Source of the DNA: Torymus aiolomorphi
Lineage: Eukaryota > Arthropoda > Insecta > Hymenoptera > Torymidae
Length of the DNA: 64,000 nt
Direction of reading: 5' to 3'
Assembly: GCA_036365515.1 (NCBI GenBank)
Contig: CM070874.1
Span: 247,689,430-247,753,429, forward strand
Under the pieces are notes generated by a model. It did no database searches. It had not been told where the DNA came from and was given only the letters and a program-made list of their open reading frames with translations. Shown piece after piece: positions 1-11,844 of the stretch. A program made the translations under genes and the position numbers. Every line of letters starts with the position of its first letter. Positions within the stretch are counted from its first letter, which is position 1.

Positions 1-908
1 CCCGTTTTCTATAAACAGAAGATTTAGTTCCAGGTTCTACTAATTCCCGCCTCTTAAATTCCGCTGCCATGAATTCTGCAACATCTTTAGAGACGCCAGT
101 ATTTCGAATAAAATCGTTTAAATCTTTGTGGTTAAATGGTTTAGGATTCCATGGCTTAACAGAATGTGGAACATACTTGTCTTCACTTTCATCCATTTCA
201 CTTTCACTAATTCCCATTGATTGGCTCTCACTGTCATCTTCATTTTTCTTATGATGTCTTCTTCAATATGTTCTTCCATAAAATCTTCTTCTACACTCAT
301 AAGTTCACCAGCATCACAAATAGTTTCCTCTCTTTCAAATTCATTGGATGTATGAATATCTGATTCCATGATGGGTTTTATCATTGAAGAGACATTAGCA
401 TATTTTATTTTAGATTTATTTTTTGAGTTGAAGCCACTTGTAATAGTTTTCCAAAAATAGCAGTCATCGCATGACTGTGGTTTCGCCATATAGTTGGCAT
501 GGTAAATTGTAACACTTTCTTTCTTTTGCTTTTCATCCATCGATTCAACATCGTTAGACAAGTACAGCACATCACTTGAGGAACCCACCATGTATTTTCA
601 ACAGGTATCTGCATTTTGAAGCAGTCAAGAAAAATTTTTCTATTTAAATCCGTAATAGGTCTGCGGTACTTTGCTACCTCAAATTTACCACATATGTAGC
701 AAAACCGATTTGGTTCTCCAAGGTAATCGTGGTTACTTGAGGGGTTTCTTGTGGCATTATACTCAACACTGTCCAAGTTATCCATCTGTGAAGAGCTGCG
801 GTCGTATGATGACGACAACTGCGGGCCCGCTTTCTCACCCTGACCAGTCGCCGATACTGGGTTTCCGAAGCCCTGCATCGTCATAGATATATTACTTATA
901 TCTGCCAT
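1..908 (-). pseudogene. Zinc-motif TE-associated gene, copy A, 5' part (broken, cut by window edge)
   Basis: Reading leftward from an ATG at 908, the protein has a CxxC...CxxC region (FCYICGKFEVAKYRRPIT ... CCTCL) followed by a TIWR motif. After a frame change near 485 it continues with CDDCYF and an acidic stretch (EEDFMEEHIEED). This layout matches a large family of uncharacterised proteins present in many copies in arthropod and cnidarian genomes; I recognise the family but no experimentally known function, and its copy number suggests a mobile-element origin. A second frame change lies near 250. The left end continues outside the window. Copy B at 1,040-2,762 is the same gene in the opposite direction. 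The family call is reliable; the role is unknown. Confidence 0.6.
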
Positions 909-1726
909 GACGGCGAAACGCCCTTTTCCAGGAACTTTGCTAGAATATACAAAAAATTTATACAAAAAACTGAAGTGAAAAAAAAAACCAGCAAAAAATT
1001 TATCCGTTGCCCACCGTCACCACGGGGAGGTGCCCTGGGTGCAGATATAAGTGATATATATTCACGATGCAGTGTTTCAGAAACCCAGGGCGACTGGTCA
1101 GGGTGAGCAAGCGGGCCCGCAGCCGTCGTCATCATACCACCGCAGCTCTTCACAGGTGGATGACTTGTCTAACGATGTTGAATCGATGAAAAAAAAGCAA
1201 TAGAAAGGAAGTTTTACAATTTACCACGCCAACTATATGGCAGAAACCACAGTCATGCCATGACTGCTATTTTTGCAAAACTATTACAAGCGGCTTTAAC
1301 TCGAGAAATAAATCTAAAATAAAATACGCTAATGTCTCTTCAACAATAAAACCCATTACGAAATCACATATTCATATATCCAATGGATTTGAAAGAGAGG
1401 AAACTATTTGTGATGCTGGTGAACTTATGAATGTAGAAGAAGATTTTATGGAAGAACATATTGAAGAAGACATCATAAGAAAAAATGAAGATGACAGTGA
1501 AAGTGAATTAATGGAGATTAGTGAATGTGAAATGGATGAAAGTAAAGACAAGTATGTTCCATATTCTGTTATGTTATGCAATCCTAAACCATTTAACCAA
1601 AAGGATTTAAATGACTTTTTTCGCAATACTGGCGCCTCGAAAGATGTTGCAGAATTCATGGCAGCGGAATTTAAAAGGCGGGAATTAGTAGAACCTGGAA
1701 CTAAATCTTCTGTTTATAGACAACGG
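1..1726. repeat. Inverted repeat formed by copies A and B
   Basis: Bases 1-908 reappear as the reverse complement in about 1,040-1,726, around a short A-rich centre (about 910-1,040). The two arms are diverged and differ by the 215-bp deletion in the right arm. This is either two insertions head to head or a duplication with inversion. The centre would hold both 5' ends. Confidence 0.7.
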
Positions 1727-2762
1727 AAACAAGAGTTTACAAAATATTTCACTGTAGATGAGGATAATACATTAGTTTATTGCACAGATGTAAAGAGTCT
1801 GATTAATGAATTAAAACCTAATATTTACAAGTCCAGTGAATGGCGACTCTTCATAGACTCTTCAAAGCAAAGTCTAAAGGCAGTTTTGCTGCATAATGGA
1901 AATAAATACGCAAGCATCCCAATAGCTCATTCCACGAAACTAAAAGAAAGTTATGAAAATATGAAGTATGTCCTAGAGAAAATAAATCATATCCATCATA
2001 TTAGGGCAACAGTAAGGTTTTACAAAGTTTCCGTGCTTTCTATGTTTATGGGACAGCGGAGACCGCATAAATCATTACAGGAAGAGAGAATGGCCAAAAA
2101 GAAATGCGCTTAATCCAGGTACTTACAACGTGCTTCAAGAACCATTGCTCGATCCATTAAAAATCCTTCTTCCTCCACTGCACATTAAACTTGGTTTAAT
2201 GAAGCAGTTTACTAAAGCATTAGATAAAGAAGGGGCATGTTTCCAATACTTGTCAGATCATTTTCCAGGTCTCAGTAACGCTAAAATAAAAGCAGGAATT
2301 TTTGATGGCCCTCAAATTCGAAGAATGTTTTGAGATCCTAATTTCATCAACACAATGAACGAAATGGAAAAGTTGGCATGGCTCAGTTTTCAAAGTATTG
2401 CTGAAAATTTTTTAGGTAATCCGAAAAGTCAGGAATATGAACAAATTGTTTCAGATTTATTCGATAACTACGAACGTTTAGGTTGTTTGATGAGTGTGAA
2501 ATTACATTTTTTGCACGCCCATTTGCAATACTTTCCTGAAAACTTAGGTGACTACAGCGAAGAGCAAGGTGAGCTATTTCACGAAGACCTTATAGAAATG
2601 GAGAGGAGATATCAAGGCACTTGAGGTATTAATATGATGGCTGACTACTGCAAGATGTTGGAAAGAGAAACTAACCCAGGTGATACAAAAAGATCCAGAA
2701 ATCCTTTACACAGGTCATTTGAGGATAAAAGAACCCGCTATAAGCGAAAAAGAGAAAATTGA
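1040..2762 (+). pseudogene. Zinc-motif TE-associated gene, copy B (broken)
   Basis: This is the head-to-head partner of copy A and runs further 3'. Its equivalent start codon reads GTG near 1041. A deletion of about 215 bp, with ACTTG at both edges in copy A, removed the CxxC region, so only the later part is readable: 1427-2113 (acidic segment, FRNTGASKDVAEF, WRLFIDSSKQSLKAVLLHNG), 2130-2333 (GLMKQFTKALD, HFPGLSNAKIKAGIFDGPQI) and 2355-2762 (HFLHAHLQYFPENLGDYSEE, MERRYQG, a basic tail YKRKREN). Frame changes separate the pieces, and an in-frame TGA stands at 2622-2624. The conserved blocks are those of the same expanded arthropod/cnidarian family as copy A. No biochemical function is known to me. 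Confidence 0.62.
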
Positions 2763-2789
2763 ATTAATATTTTAAAGACGCAAGATTTA

Positions 2790-3120
2790 ATGGTTGAGGG
2801 TTTAAGAGCTGAGGGTTTCAGTTTTCACTTTTTAAGGGTTTGAAGGGACAGTTAATGGTTTGAGGGTTGATGCTTTAAGGGTTCAGAGTTTAATGGTTCA
2901 TCGTTCAAGGGTTTAAGGGTTCAGGGTTCAACGGTTAAGAGTTTAAAAGGTTGAGGATTAAAGGGCTATGGGTTCAATGTTTAAGGATTCTAGATTTTGG
3001 GATTAAAGGATTCAGGGTTAAAGGGTTCAGGATTAAAGGGTTTTAGCGTTGAGGGCTTTAAGGTTTAGGGTTTAAGAGTTATAAGTTCAAGGATTCAGGG
3101 TTTAGGGGTTGAAAGGATCA
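2790..3120. repeat. Degenerate GGGTTTA/GGGTTCA short repeat
   Basis: About 330 bp made of irregular 7-10 bp units such as GGGTTTAAG, GGGTTCAG and GGGTTTAGG. It looks like a decayed telomere-type or G/T-rich minisatellite. The usual insect TTAGG unit is not regular here, so a telomeric origin is only a guess. Confidence 0.5.
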
Positions 3121-3130
3121 ATAGCTGAAT

Positions 3131-3590
3131 TTTTCGAATTTTTCGATGTAGGGGTGGTTTTCCGTGATTGAAAAAAAAAGTAGAGGGAATGCAGTAAATC
3201 TCGTTTCGAATTCGGATTCAGTGCCTCAAAGTATATATAGCAGTAGATCTGCAGTCATTTTTAGGCAGTTTTCACAAATTTTCCCAACGTTAAAAGCGGA
3301 ATATACCGGATTTTTCGATTTAGGGGTGGTTTTCCACGATTTAAAAAGAACTGAGGGGTGATGGCACAAATCTGCCTTTGGATTCAGATTCAGCGCCTTA
3401 AAATGTGTATAGCTTTAGATGTGCAGTAATTTTTAGTCAGTTTATAAAAATTTTCCCAACGTTAAAAGCGGAATATCCCCGATTTTTCGATTTAGGGGTG
3501 GTTTTACACGATTTAATAAAAACTGAAGGGTGATGGCGCAATTCTGGCTTCGGATTCGGATTCAGCGCGTCAAAATGCATAAGAGGGGGT
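3131..3590. repeat. 172-bp satellite, about 2.7 units
   Basis: The block TTTTTCGATNTAGGGGTGG recurs with GGGGTGG at 3151, 3323 and 3495, exactly 172 bp apart. The same order of sub-blocks lies between (CAGATTCAGCGCCT, TTTTTAG-CAGTTT, TTTTCCCAACGTTAAAAGCG). The third unit fades out near 3590. It directly follows the GGGTTTA-like block. Confidence 0.8.
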
Positions 3591-3598
3591 ATGTCAAG

Positions 3599-4610
3599 TC
3601 TCAGTAACAGACCACTTTTTTTTTTGTGTGCCTGTGTTATCTTGTAAATATTGGCCTAATGTTCGTTTAAAACAAATAAACCGATCGTTGCCGCTTGACT
3701 ATATTACTATTTTATCTTCAAAATGTTTATTGATCATCCTTTCAATCCGATCTAATCTTGGTAAATTAGTTTGCCCGCGTTTACTGATGTAAAGTTCCAG
3801 AATGTATTTTAGTGAAAACTGACACTCGTCGCTATTTTCTAAAATATAATTAATTATAAAACATAGTAAGTCCGATATACCCTTGGTTACCGGTCTTCCG
3901 TGTACATTATTCGGGTTATATTGATAAAAATGGCTTAAACATTTTGAATGATACGATATATTATTCTCAATATAATAATTGTCATCTTTATCGTGCAGGT
4001 GACTTAAACGAGCGGCTCTTACTTTTTGTTTGTTTCTGTTTTGGAATAAGCAGTTAATTGCGCTACAATGTTATCGACGGTACTTTGTTTTGTAACGCGT
4101 CTGCACTTTTGTTTTGATCCGAAACAGCGCATAGAACAAAAAAAACAGTTGGTAGAAAAATCAAAATCACGTCCATCCTGCCGTCTCTTTCTATTATTTC
4201 GCCATGCTTCTGTCGATGCCTTTAACGCAATTTTAATATTAGATTCTCTATTGTACATAACTTGGCAAACTTTATGTACAGTTATCTCTTTTAATTTTTG
4301 CAATATTATATGCTTTCCATCCTTCCGTTTGCGACTCGCTTGAATAAAAATTGCAATACCTCGTTCCCTTACAACGCACGACATGGAAGGTTCAATGGGC
4401 TCATCGCAAAGCAAACAATTTTCTGAGACGTCTTCCCACAGCTGATTCTCTTCATTATCGCCTCCATTTTCATCATCCCTAAATAAAATGATTTATTTAT
4501 AGAACATATAAGTCAGATATATGTATAGAGATAGGATATGGTTATGGATAGGTTTATTACCTGACATTTGCAGACGTAGACGCTTCTCCAGTATCATCAG
4601 TAGATTCCAT
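3599..4610 (-). pseudogene. Two-exon zinc-motif gene of an expanded arthropod family (broken)
   Basis: Exon 1 is 4610-4561 (ATG at 4610, donor GTAAT). Exon 2 begins at 4478 after a TTTATTTTAG acceptor, and the reading frame is kept across the intron. The protein has CLLCDEP, then NCFFC about 80 residues later, then a conserved block with YHSKC, a GRP motif, ECQFSLKYI and DRFICFKR. This pattern (CxxC, CFLC, KYHxxC, GRP, CQFTL) belongs to a large uncharacterised family in arthropods and cnidarians, often found repeated like transposon genes. The frame changes at an A5 run at 4022-4026, a TAG stands at 3699-3701, and sequence similarity fades near 3600. The function is unknown; a TE-derived role is inference. 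Confidence 0.55.
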
Positions 4611-5396
4611 GCCTTTGGTTCTTAGAATATCTGAGAATTTGGAGAAAGTATTTTTAAGATTTACTATTATATTTCGAAATTGCACGTTAGTCCTGACGAT
4701 AAAGCAATTAAGATTAATTGAATTTGAGAGTAAAAATTATATACAATTTCTATAAAATCGTTTTTGAACATATGCTGAATGTTTTATAGATTTTTAAAAG
4801 TTTTTACAACAATAAATGTATTTAAAAATTTAATATCAGATCTAAAAATTCTTCAAAAATGTATTTCGAATGAATAGTTTTGAAATTACAATTTTTATAA
4901 GTTTAGTATTCATTTCGTAATTACTATTATTAATGTTTATTTTTAATTTAAAAGTTTATTTTGATTAAAATTTATAAGATAAATATCAAATGTAAGGTTT
5001 CCGAAAGTAATATCTCATAAATTAAATAAGAAATTAAACATATTTCTTTGTCTATTACAGCTCCTTGGATTCAATATTAAGTAATTTGAAAGAAATTTTT
5101 GCCTATGTATATAGATTCATATGCGCACGCACACATGCACCACACTTACAAGCATTACTCACATCATGCATTTAATTATCCGTTTTTATGCGAGTTCTTA
5201 ATATTCAACTAGAACCCACGAAATTATCTTTTTTGTTTACGTTACTCTTTAATATTCATGTTAATTTTGCCAGTCATTTTATTAATCACAATTGAATGTT
5301 TTCTATATAATTGAAAATTATAACTAAGCTTATTATATTTGTAATTTGGTAAATTCGAAAAAAATTAATAAATTAATAATTTTTTCTGACTTTACT
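4611..5396. other. AT-rich non-coding stretch
   Basis: No open reading frame, repeat or RNA signature stands out. It is probably 5' flank or decayed sequence. Confidence 0.4.
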
Positions 5397-5612
5397 ATTA
5401 ACCGATTGAGTGGTATTGTATCATATATGTACAAATAAAAAAAGTGCCAAAAGTGGTATTGTATCATATATGTACATATTTTAATAACTTTCTATTTCAA
5501 CGGATTTTTATAAAAATTGGTATACAACCATTTTTTGAGATGCTTTAATTTTGACTCTTCTACCACTTTTGGCACGGAACCTGGGAAAAAGCCTACCACT
5601 TAACCGGTTAAT
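5397..5612. mobile_element. TTAA-flanked MITE (piggyBac-like)
   Basis: TTAA occurs immediately outside matching ends: TTAA-CCGATTGAGTGGTA on the left and TACCACTTAACCGG-TTAA on the right (12 of 14 terminal bases pair). A second inner inverted repeat exists: AGTGCCAAAAGTGG near 5443 and CCACTTTTGGCAC near 5561. A TTAA target is the hallmark of piggyBac transposons. At 216 bp it is non-autonomous. The superfamily is inferred from the target site alone. Confidence 0.6.
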
Positions 5613-7613
5613 TTAACAATCTAACTTGGTATTATATTTACTTTTAAATATAACCGAATTAATCTTGTCTCTTGTTGTAAAAACATTTAAAATCATAGAA
5701 AATTGTACTTACTATATCTATACTACAAAGAATAATTATAAATATTATTGCTTCTCAATTGCCTGAACAGTGATGCACTTTATAGTTGTAAATCGGTTTA
5801 AAACCCACCTTGTAGAATAAACTGTATTTTCTTGAGCACTTGAAAAAGTTTTTTACCACTGAATTTAACACTATAAATAACAGTTAGTTTAAGTATTAAA
5901 CTAAAAATTAAATAATAAATTATTAGAGTAAAAATGAAATAACTATATATGTTAAATAAACGTGTGAATCGAAAGAGACGCTATAATACTCGTGACAGCA
6001 ATAAGTCTGTACGATATATGAACGGTTGAAAAGGACGGTTGGCGTCGCTTTCTCTATGCCTGCATCTTACAGAGTATAGCTTGCCATCACAAAGTATAGT
6101 GGGGACACAACGGAGGGGACGATTATTACAGGCAGATATTTTGAATTTAAGCGTCCTCCTATAACTATATATACCTGCTCTAATCTTAAAGCATTAGCAG
6201 CTCTCCCGTCGACTTTTCGCAAAATCCGAGTGAAGAATCAGTTTCGTCGGTTCCGCTAACCCAAAATAAAAAAAAGATTATTAAAATAGCTCTTTTAGTT
6301 GCTGAGATAATCAAAAGTAAAGATTGAGAGGCTGTGCGCAGCGCGTTTGTATTATATATACGTTTCCCCTCGGCTGCCGGTCACCCCCACCACTCGTCCA
6401 CTTTCAGGCGCTCGGACGTTTTTCGGTACATTTTAACGCGTTTTTAACACATTTTGCAGCATTTTAACACAAAAGTGGAATATACGTTTTGTAGAATTAG
6501 TCTTCTAGTTTCCAAAACTTTTTGAGAAAATTAAATCGGACCACCCGTAACGCATCCAGACACGCTCAAAGATAGGGTATTAAAATATTAAAATCGGAAT
6601 TGTGCACAAACTAATAATCCGACAGTGCCTGGTTTTTGCACACATAAAATACATATAAATAGCTATTATTTCGCGGAAGGCTTGCGCTACAACTTAAAAA
6701 ATGGCGGAGATGTGAATTTTTAAAAAAACGCTCATTTTTTCGGTTTTTTCGGTTTTTCTCCTTTAATAATAATCCGATCGAGTCGATTCACATCTCATTT
6801 TGTTTGTCTTTTTATTCTTTACAATTCATCTGTTTACACCATCAAGATCGCATCATTAGTTTTAATTTTATGAGCGAAAAACGAAAAAAACGCGTTTTTT
6901 TGCAATAAATTGTTTATAAAAAATTTCTGGGTAATAGTTGGGAGTTTAAAACAGTGCAGAATATCACTACGCATTATTATTAAAGTGTTGGTACAGTGCG
7001 CTTGCTGCTAGTCTTAATGTCACAGAAACACTACTTTTTCTTCTCTATTGACTGGCCTAGCAGACGACGCGGACGACCCGCAGATTCGAAAATCACCGCC
7101 GCAATGACCCGCATGACAACGTACTCCAATAGGCGTACGAGAGCGATGACTCTCCGTGCATGTGAATAAACCAACCTAACTCCTACGCGAGAGCACCCAG
7201 CGATCTTGGCGACCAAGCGCTAGATTCCGCGAGCAGGCGAAAAACAACAGAATTTTTTTTATATATTATTAGTCTTATGTGTCGTACGCCATGTACCTCA
7301 AGCGACCTGCGCTAAAACTATAATAAATAGTAATCCTTGGTACCTACCGAGTCTTTCAACGGGTAGTTAGTTCCTCACCCCTTATAACTTTAGCTTCATT
7401 TTTTCCTCATTTATTGGATGCCTTTATTTTTTTTTGTTCTTTCCCCCTTTTATTGTTCTTATATTTAGCATGTCGACAAGAAGAGAAAGCAAGGTCGAGC
7501 TGGCACGCCGATCAGCAGCCAGCGTCTGGGGGAGTGGCGTGTGACGGATAATTTCTCATCCGTCGGATAACTCTCTCCCGTTGCCCATATCATACACATG
7601 TATATCATAATTC
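5613..7613. other. Long non-coding stretch with a possible promoter-like segment
   Basis: It is mostly AT-rich. Two GC-richer islands (about 5,990-6,440 and 7,030-7,240) contain TATATATA-type boxes near 6170 and 6350, but no convincing coding frame or LTR boundary is visible. Confidence 0.3.
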
Positions 7614-8168
7614 TGTTACAGGTGCTGTAAGCGCACGGAAAGGTACAGGGTAAGTGAGAGAGCCAGAGAGAGGGGGCATTCTTGCGAGCGCGCAGAGAGC
7701 GCGCGCTAATTAGTATTGTTCTGGCCTTAGAAGCGCGAACGCGAATTCGGTGATTCTGCCTCATAATTGCGACTGGAAAAATCCCCCTGGTTATCGTGTG
7801 ATTCCGCTACACTCTGAAAGGAGCCGTTCCGCGCCCTCGCTCCGCCACGAGTACAGAGTCCCCGGTTCTAGAGTGCTGTGCGTTCTCGCTGACGCCGAGA
7901 ACCGTGCGGTCGTCGCTACAGCGTGCGAGTACCAAGGAAGCGTGCGAGCCTATACGAGCGAACCGTCCGAGCGAACAAAAGCCTCGGCGGGCAACCTTCG
8001 CGACCGCGCTCCTCCATACACTTGTTTTGTACCATTTCTAGCTCCGATCAATAAATCTAATTAGTGTGATTGCACTTGATCGCGTTATTATTTACGCTCA
8101 CTCCACACGTTCTCGCATAAATAATCATATATTTGTACCGGCTAGTCGAGAATAAAGAGTCTGTTACA
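7614..8168 (+). mobile_element. Possible solo LTR
   Basis: The segment begins TGTTACAGG and ends TCTGTTACA (TG...CA), with AATAAA near 8050 followed by a T/G-rich tract, as expected for the R-U5 part of an LTR. No clear target duplication flanks these bounds (AATTC against GTGTA), so the limits may be wrong. The ORFs inside look like chance products of GC-rich DNA. Confidence 0.3.
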
Positions 8169-8849
8169 GTGTATGTATATATATATAATAAGACGAAAGT
8201 CTGGTATCATTTTGCTTTCTCATAGAGAAAGCTTTGTGATGCTGAAAAAAAAGTTTTCAAGGTAACATGTTAGAAAGATGTCATAGAAATTCATTGAAAT
8301 ATGTTTAAAAGTGATTTGATTTTTGGAAGTCACACATTTTTTTATTTTAATTATATTCCTAAATTGCAAAATTTAAACTTAGAATTTATCGTAAATTATA
8401 TCTTTTTACCAAACGAAAAATAGCCATAAAACAATAAGCAATTTTCTTACTTTCCAGAATCATAATCAACTCGGTTCATTCATCGAAGAAGTTGATGCCA
8501 AATATCGTCATCTAAATCTAAATGATCAGCTATATATTGTCTTTTGTGGCCCATTAAGTAACTTGCAATGCTGCCACGTAGTAGTCAATAGAGTACTATA
8601 CCATTTTAAAAAAGTGACTCGCTGTAGATTTTTTATATAAATTATTTTTCGTTTGCAACTGTGAGTATCCGATTGCATTTCCACACGTGTGGTCGTTTAT
8701 TCAAAAATACATTTACCACATGGACAAAGCGAGGAGAATTATAGGCAATAAGCAAATTAATGAAGTAGTTGCTCTAATAGGAAATATATAGTTATTTGAG
8801 AACAAAGATGAAAATGAAGGGTAGGAGATTAATTATAAGATTTTGATGC

Positions 8850-9080
8850 GGAAAAAAAGGAAAAGCCAAGGACCATTAGAAAGAGGATCAAGAGAAGCAG
8901 GATATGTAAAGAAGAACCTGAAATAATAATGCATGTAATAAAAGAATGAGCAAGAACTAGAATTAAAGAGGATTTTAAAAGGATTTTACATCCAGAAGGT
9001 CAAGCGATAAAAACTTTATACAAAAAAAAAAAATTAAATGTTAAGAGAGATACGAAAAGAAGAAGAAAAGGCTGAATAAG
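8850..9080 (+). pseudogene. Possible non-LTR retrotransposon 3' tail
   Basis: One frame reads RICKEEPE then HVIKE around 8890-8950, resembling the CxxC...H zinc motif near the C terminus of many LINE reverse transcriptases, and continues as a basic tail to a stop near 9075. The expected final cysteine is replaced by a TGA. Only this relic is visible and the upstream RT is absent. Confidence 0.3.
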
Positions 9081-9121
9081 TACTAGTGTCTAATGAATTA
9101 AAGAGTGATAAAGACATTTAA

Positions 9122-9158
<37 letters not shown>

Positions 9159-9834
9159 GGTGACCCATTTTAATCGCCGCACCCGGATTTCTCGGAACCT
9201 AAGCCAGATAGAGAAAAATGGTTCAGACAAAAATTATAGGGGACAAAGGGGGCCACATAATGGCGCTAACGTCTTTGACCTTGAACTTGACCTTTGAGGT
9301 TATTTCAAGGTCAAAGTGGTTTTTTCATATGGAAACACCTAGTTTTGACCCCGGATTCGGAAAGAGCGGGAAATTTTACGTTCAAAATCATATTGAGAAA
9401 TTTTTTCCAAGGCCATTTCAAGGTCAAATCTAGGTCAAACTCAGAAAAGTCCGTTTAAAATCGTTTTTTCTCCATGAACCACAGGCTAAGCTGGTTCAAA
9501 TTGATCGTAGGTTTCATAGAGGAACTTAAAACTTACACATCCTAGTAAACAAAACTCAAACTCGCACATCCTAACCCCATACACTTCATGCCCTCACTTG
9601 CTGAACTGTTACACCCCGGTCCCACAACCATACCCCACAACCCCCGGCCCCACACATCCCTACCCTACGCATTCTAATCCACACATCCTGAACCCTGAAA
9701 AATTTTTCTCAAGGGCAAAATAATTTTTTAACGGAAACTTTAAGATGGTTGAAGCTTCTGTTATAAATGTATTAACCTTACTTTTTGCGCTACCCAGAAA
9801 CAACGACGTGGACGTAGTAAGGATTGTTTCCTTT

Positions 9835-10003
9835 GGGGTGCTTAATTAAAGTGAGTCCCCTTGCCTCTCACTGGTCGGGGTGCTTGATTATAGTGAGTCT
9901 CCTTGTCTCTTACTGTTCGAGGTGCTTGATTATAGTGAATCCCCTTGCCTCTCACTGTTCGGGGTGCTTGATTATAGTGACTCCCCTCGCCTCTCGCTAA
10001 TGT
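9835..10003. repeat. 42-bp minisatellite inside the mariner 3' region
   Basis: The unit starting GGGGTGCTTGATTATAGTGAG recurs at 9835, 9877, 9919 and 9961. The mirrored arm has three copies around 11870-11990, so copy number differs between the two arms. Confidence 0.8.
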
Positions 10004-10017
10004 AAATAAATTTTTAT

Positions 10018-10375
10018 TTAACCTCGAAGGAAGTGTTCGAAATTACGATCATTTGCTTTAAGGCACATAGTCAAACGCCTTTCAAAATGGCGAACTGTGT
10101 TTTGCAAAGTTTGTCTCGGAATGGCAGCGCATGCTCGACGAATTCTATCCTTCATATCTGCTCTTGTAGTGGGTTGTTGCTCAAAAATAGCATTTTTCAA
10201 ATACCCCCATAAACAAAAGTCTGATGGTGAAGTATGGGATGAAGAAGCAAGCCATTTCACCGGACCTCCTCAACCAATCCATCTAATACTAAAGTGTTTA
10301 TCAAAAAATGCTGTTATTATGAGCGTGAAATGTGGTGCTCCACTATCCTGCTGGAACCTGAAAAATAAATTTAAA
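10018..10375 (-). pseudogene. DD41D mariner transposase, 3' fragment
   Basis: The minus strand encodes the C-terminal part of the transposase at 10780-11844, from just before the second catalytic Asp (QQDSGAPHF) through SPSDFCLWGYLKN to LRRG-type ends. A stop interrupts the segment between WIG and GGP. The N-terminal half is missing, so this copy cannot make enzyme. Confidence 0.7.
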
Positions 10376-10779
10376 AGAACCATTGACGGAACCTATTTTC
10401 TTCGTAGATGTGTTTTTAATGATTACATTATCAAAATTAGTATTTCTGAAATTCGAACGCTACTAATTCACATTATTTACATAAAACAAAAAGAATAAAA
10501 GGAAGTTTTAGTTTTATTTGCAATTAAAATAAGAAATAATGCTTTATTGAATTGAATACCTTTAATGTTTTAACGATTATTTTATTTTAAACTTTAAAAT
10601 TAAAAAAGTGTGACAAACGAAGTATTTATGGCAATTACAGTTAGTTAATTAAAGTTACCTTAATTTTCCAACGCTTTTCCTTTTTAGGCGCGACCGTATC
10701 CGGGCGAGCCTTATAATTATTAATATTTTTATACCATTTTACTATTTAAATTTAATAGTAATTAATAGCTGGTTCTGAA

Positions 10780-11844
10780 ATGGCTGACTATCCGCTCAAC
10801 GGGATCGTTGATATGATTTTGGTTTTAGGTGCAAGCCAAAATAATTATCGTGGTGCGGCAAGACTTTATACTGAACGCTATCCTGATAGACGATATCCTG
10901 ACGATAGAGCTATCAGACGTTTAACTCAAAAAGCTCGTGGTGGACACATGGTTCGCCAACGTAGGCGCTATGAGTATGATGAAAATGATAATCGAGTTGT
11001 AACTATCCTTGCAATAATTCATCTTGACCCACACATTAGCGCTCGTCGAGTCGAAAGGGAAATTGGTATTCCAAGAAATACTTTTTTTAAGAATTATGAA
11101 GGTGCTTCAACATCACGCGTATCATATTACTTTGGTTCAAGAGCTACAGTTTCAGCATTTCCAACAGCGTATTGTGTTTTGCCAATGGGGTTTACAAATG
11201 ATAGAAAATGATCCAGACTTTTTTCATTTTGTTCTTTTTTCTGATGAGGCACAATTTCAAAGTGATGGGGAACTGAATAGGCATAATTGCCGTTATTGGT
11301 CTGATGTGAATCCTCATTGGGTCAGAACTGTAAACCATCAAAAACGTTGGAGTATTATGGTATGGTGCGGGATTATCAATGGATATTTGATTGGCCCTTT
11401 TTTTTTGAAGCAAATGTAAATCAACATACCTATTTGATGCTAATAAGAGATGAACTACCTGGATTGATGGAAGATGTTGATTTAGAAACGCGATGAAGAT
11501 TGTGGCTCCAGCAGGACGGCGCAGCACCACATTTCGTTCGAATTGTAAGGGCTTTTTTGAATGAGCACTATGGTAACAGATGGATTGGTCGAGGAGGTCC
11601 GGTTAACTGGCCTGCTTGCTCACCCGATCTTACATCACCAGATTTCTATTTATGGGGGTATTTAAAAAATGCTGTTTTTGAGCAACAACCCACTACAAGG
11701 GCAGATATGCAGGATAGGATTCGTCGAGCATGCGCTGCTATTCCCAGACAAACTTTGCAGAACACAGTTCGCCATTTTCAAAGGCGTTTGACTATGTGCC
11801 TTGAAGCAAATGGTCGTCATTTCGAACACTTGCTTCGAGGTTAA
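10780..11844 (+). pseudogene. Mariner transposase of the DD41D (rosa-like) type
   Basis: Residues 1-100 form the helix-turn-helix DNA-binding region (YPLNGIVDMILVLG, RRVEREIGIPRNT). The DDE domain follows: SDEAQF (first D), WLQQDGAAPH (second D) and SPDLTSPDFYLWG. The third catalytic Asp lies 42 residues after the second (41 between), the DD41D spacing known from rosa elements. It would cut and paste its element at TA sites. The frame changes at a T7 run (11082-11088) and at a T9 run (11398-11406), and an in-frame TGA near 11496 precedes WLQQD. Two of the three lesions are therefore homopolymer events. The ATG at 10780 fits the family N terminus. Confidence 0.75.

Noticed and set aside
2790..3120. 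True telomeric array
   Set aside because: Units are irregular and match neither TTAGG nor another regular telomere repeat.
7031..8064. Small proteins in GC-rich islands
   Set aside because: No conserved motif, and frames overlap on both strands.
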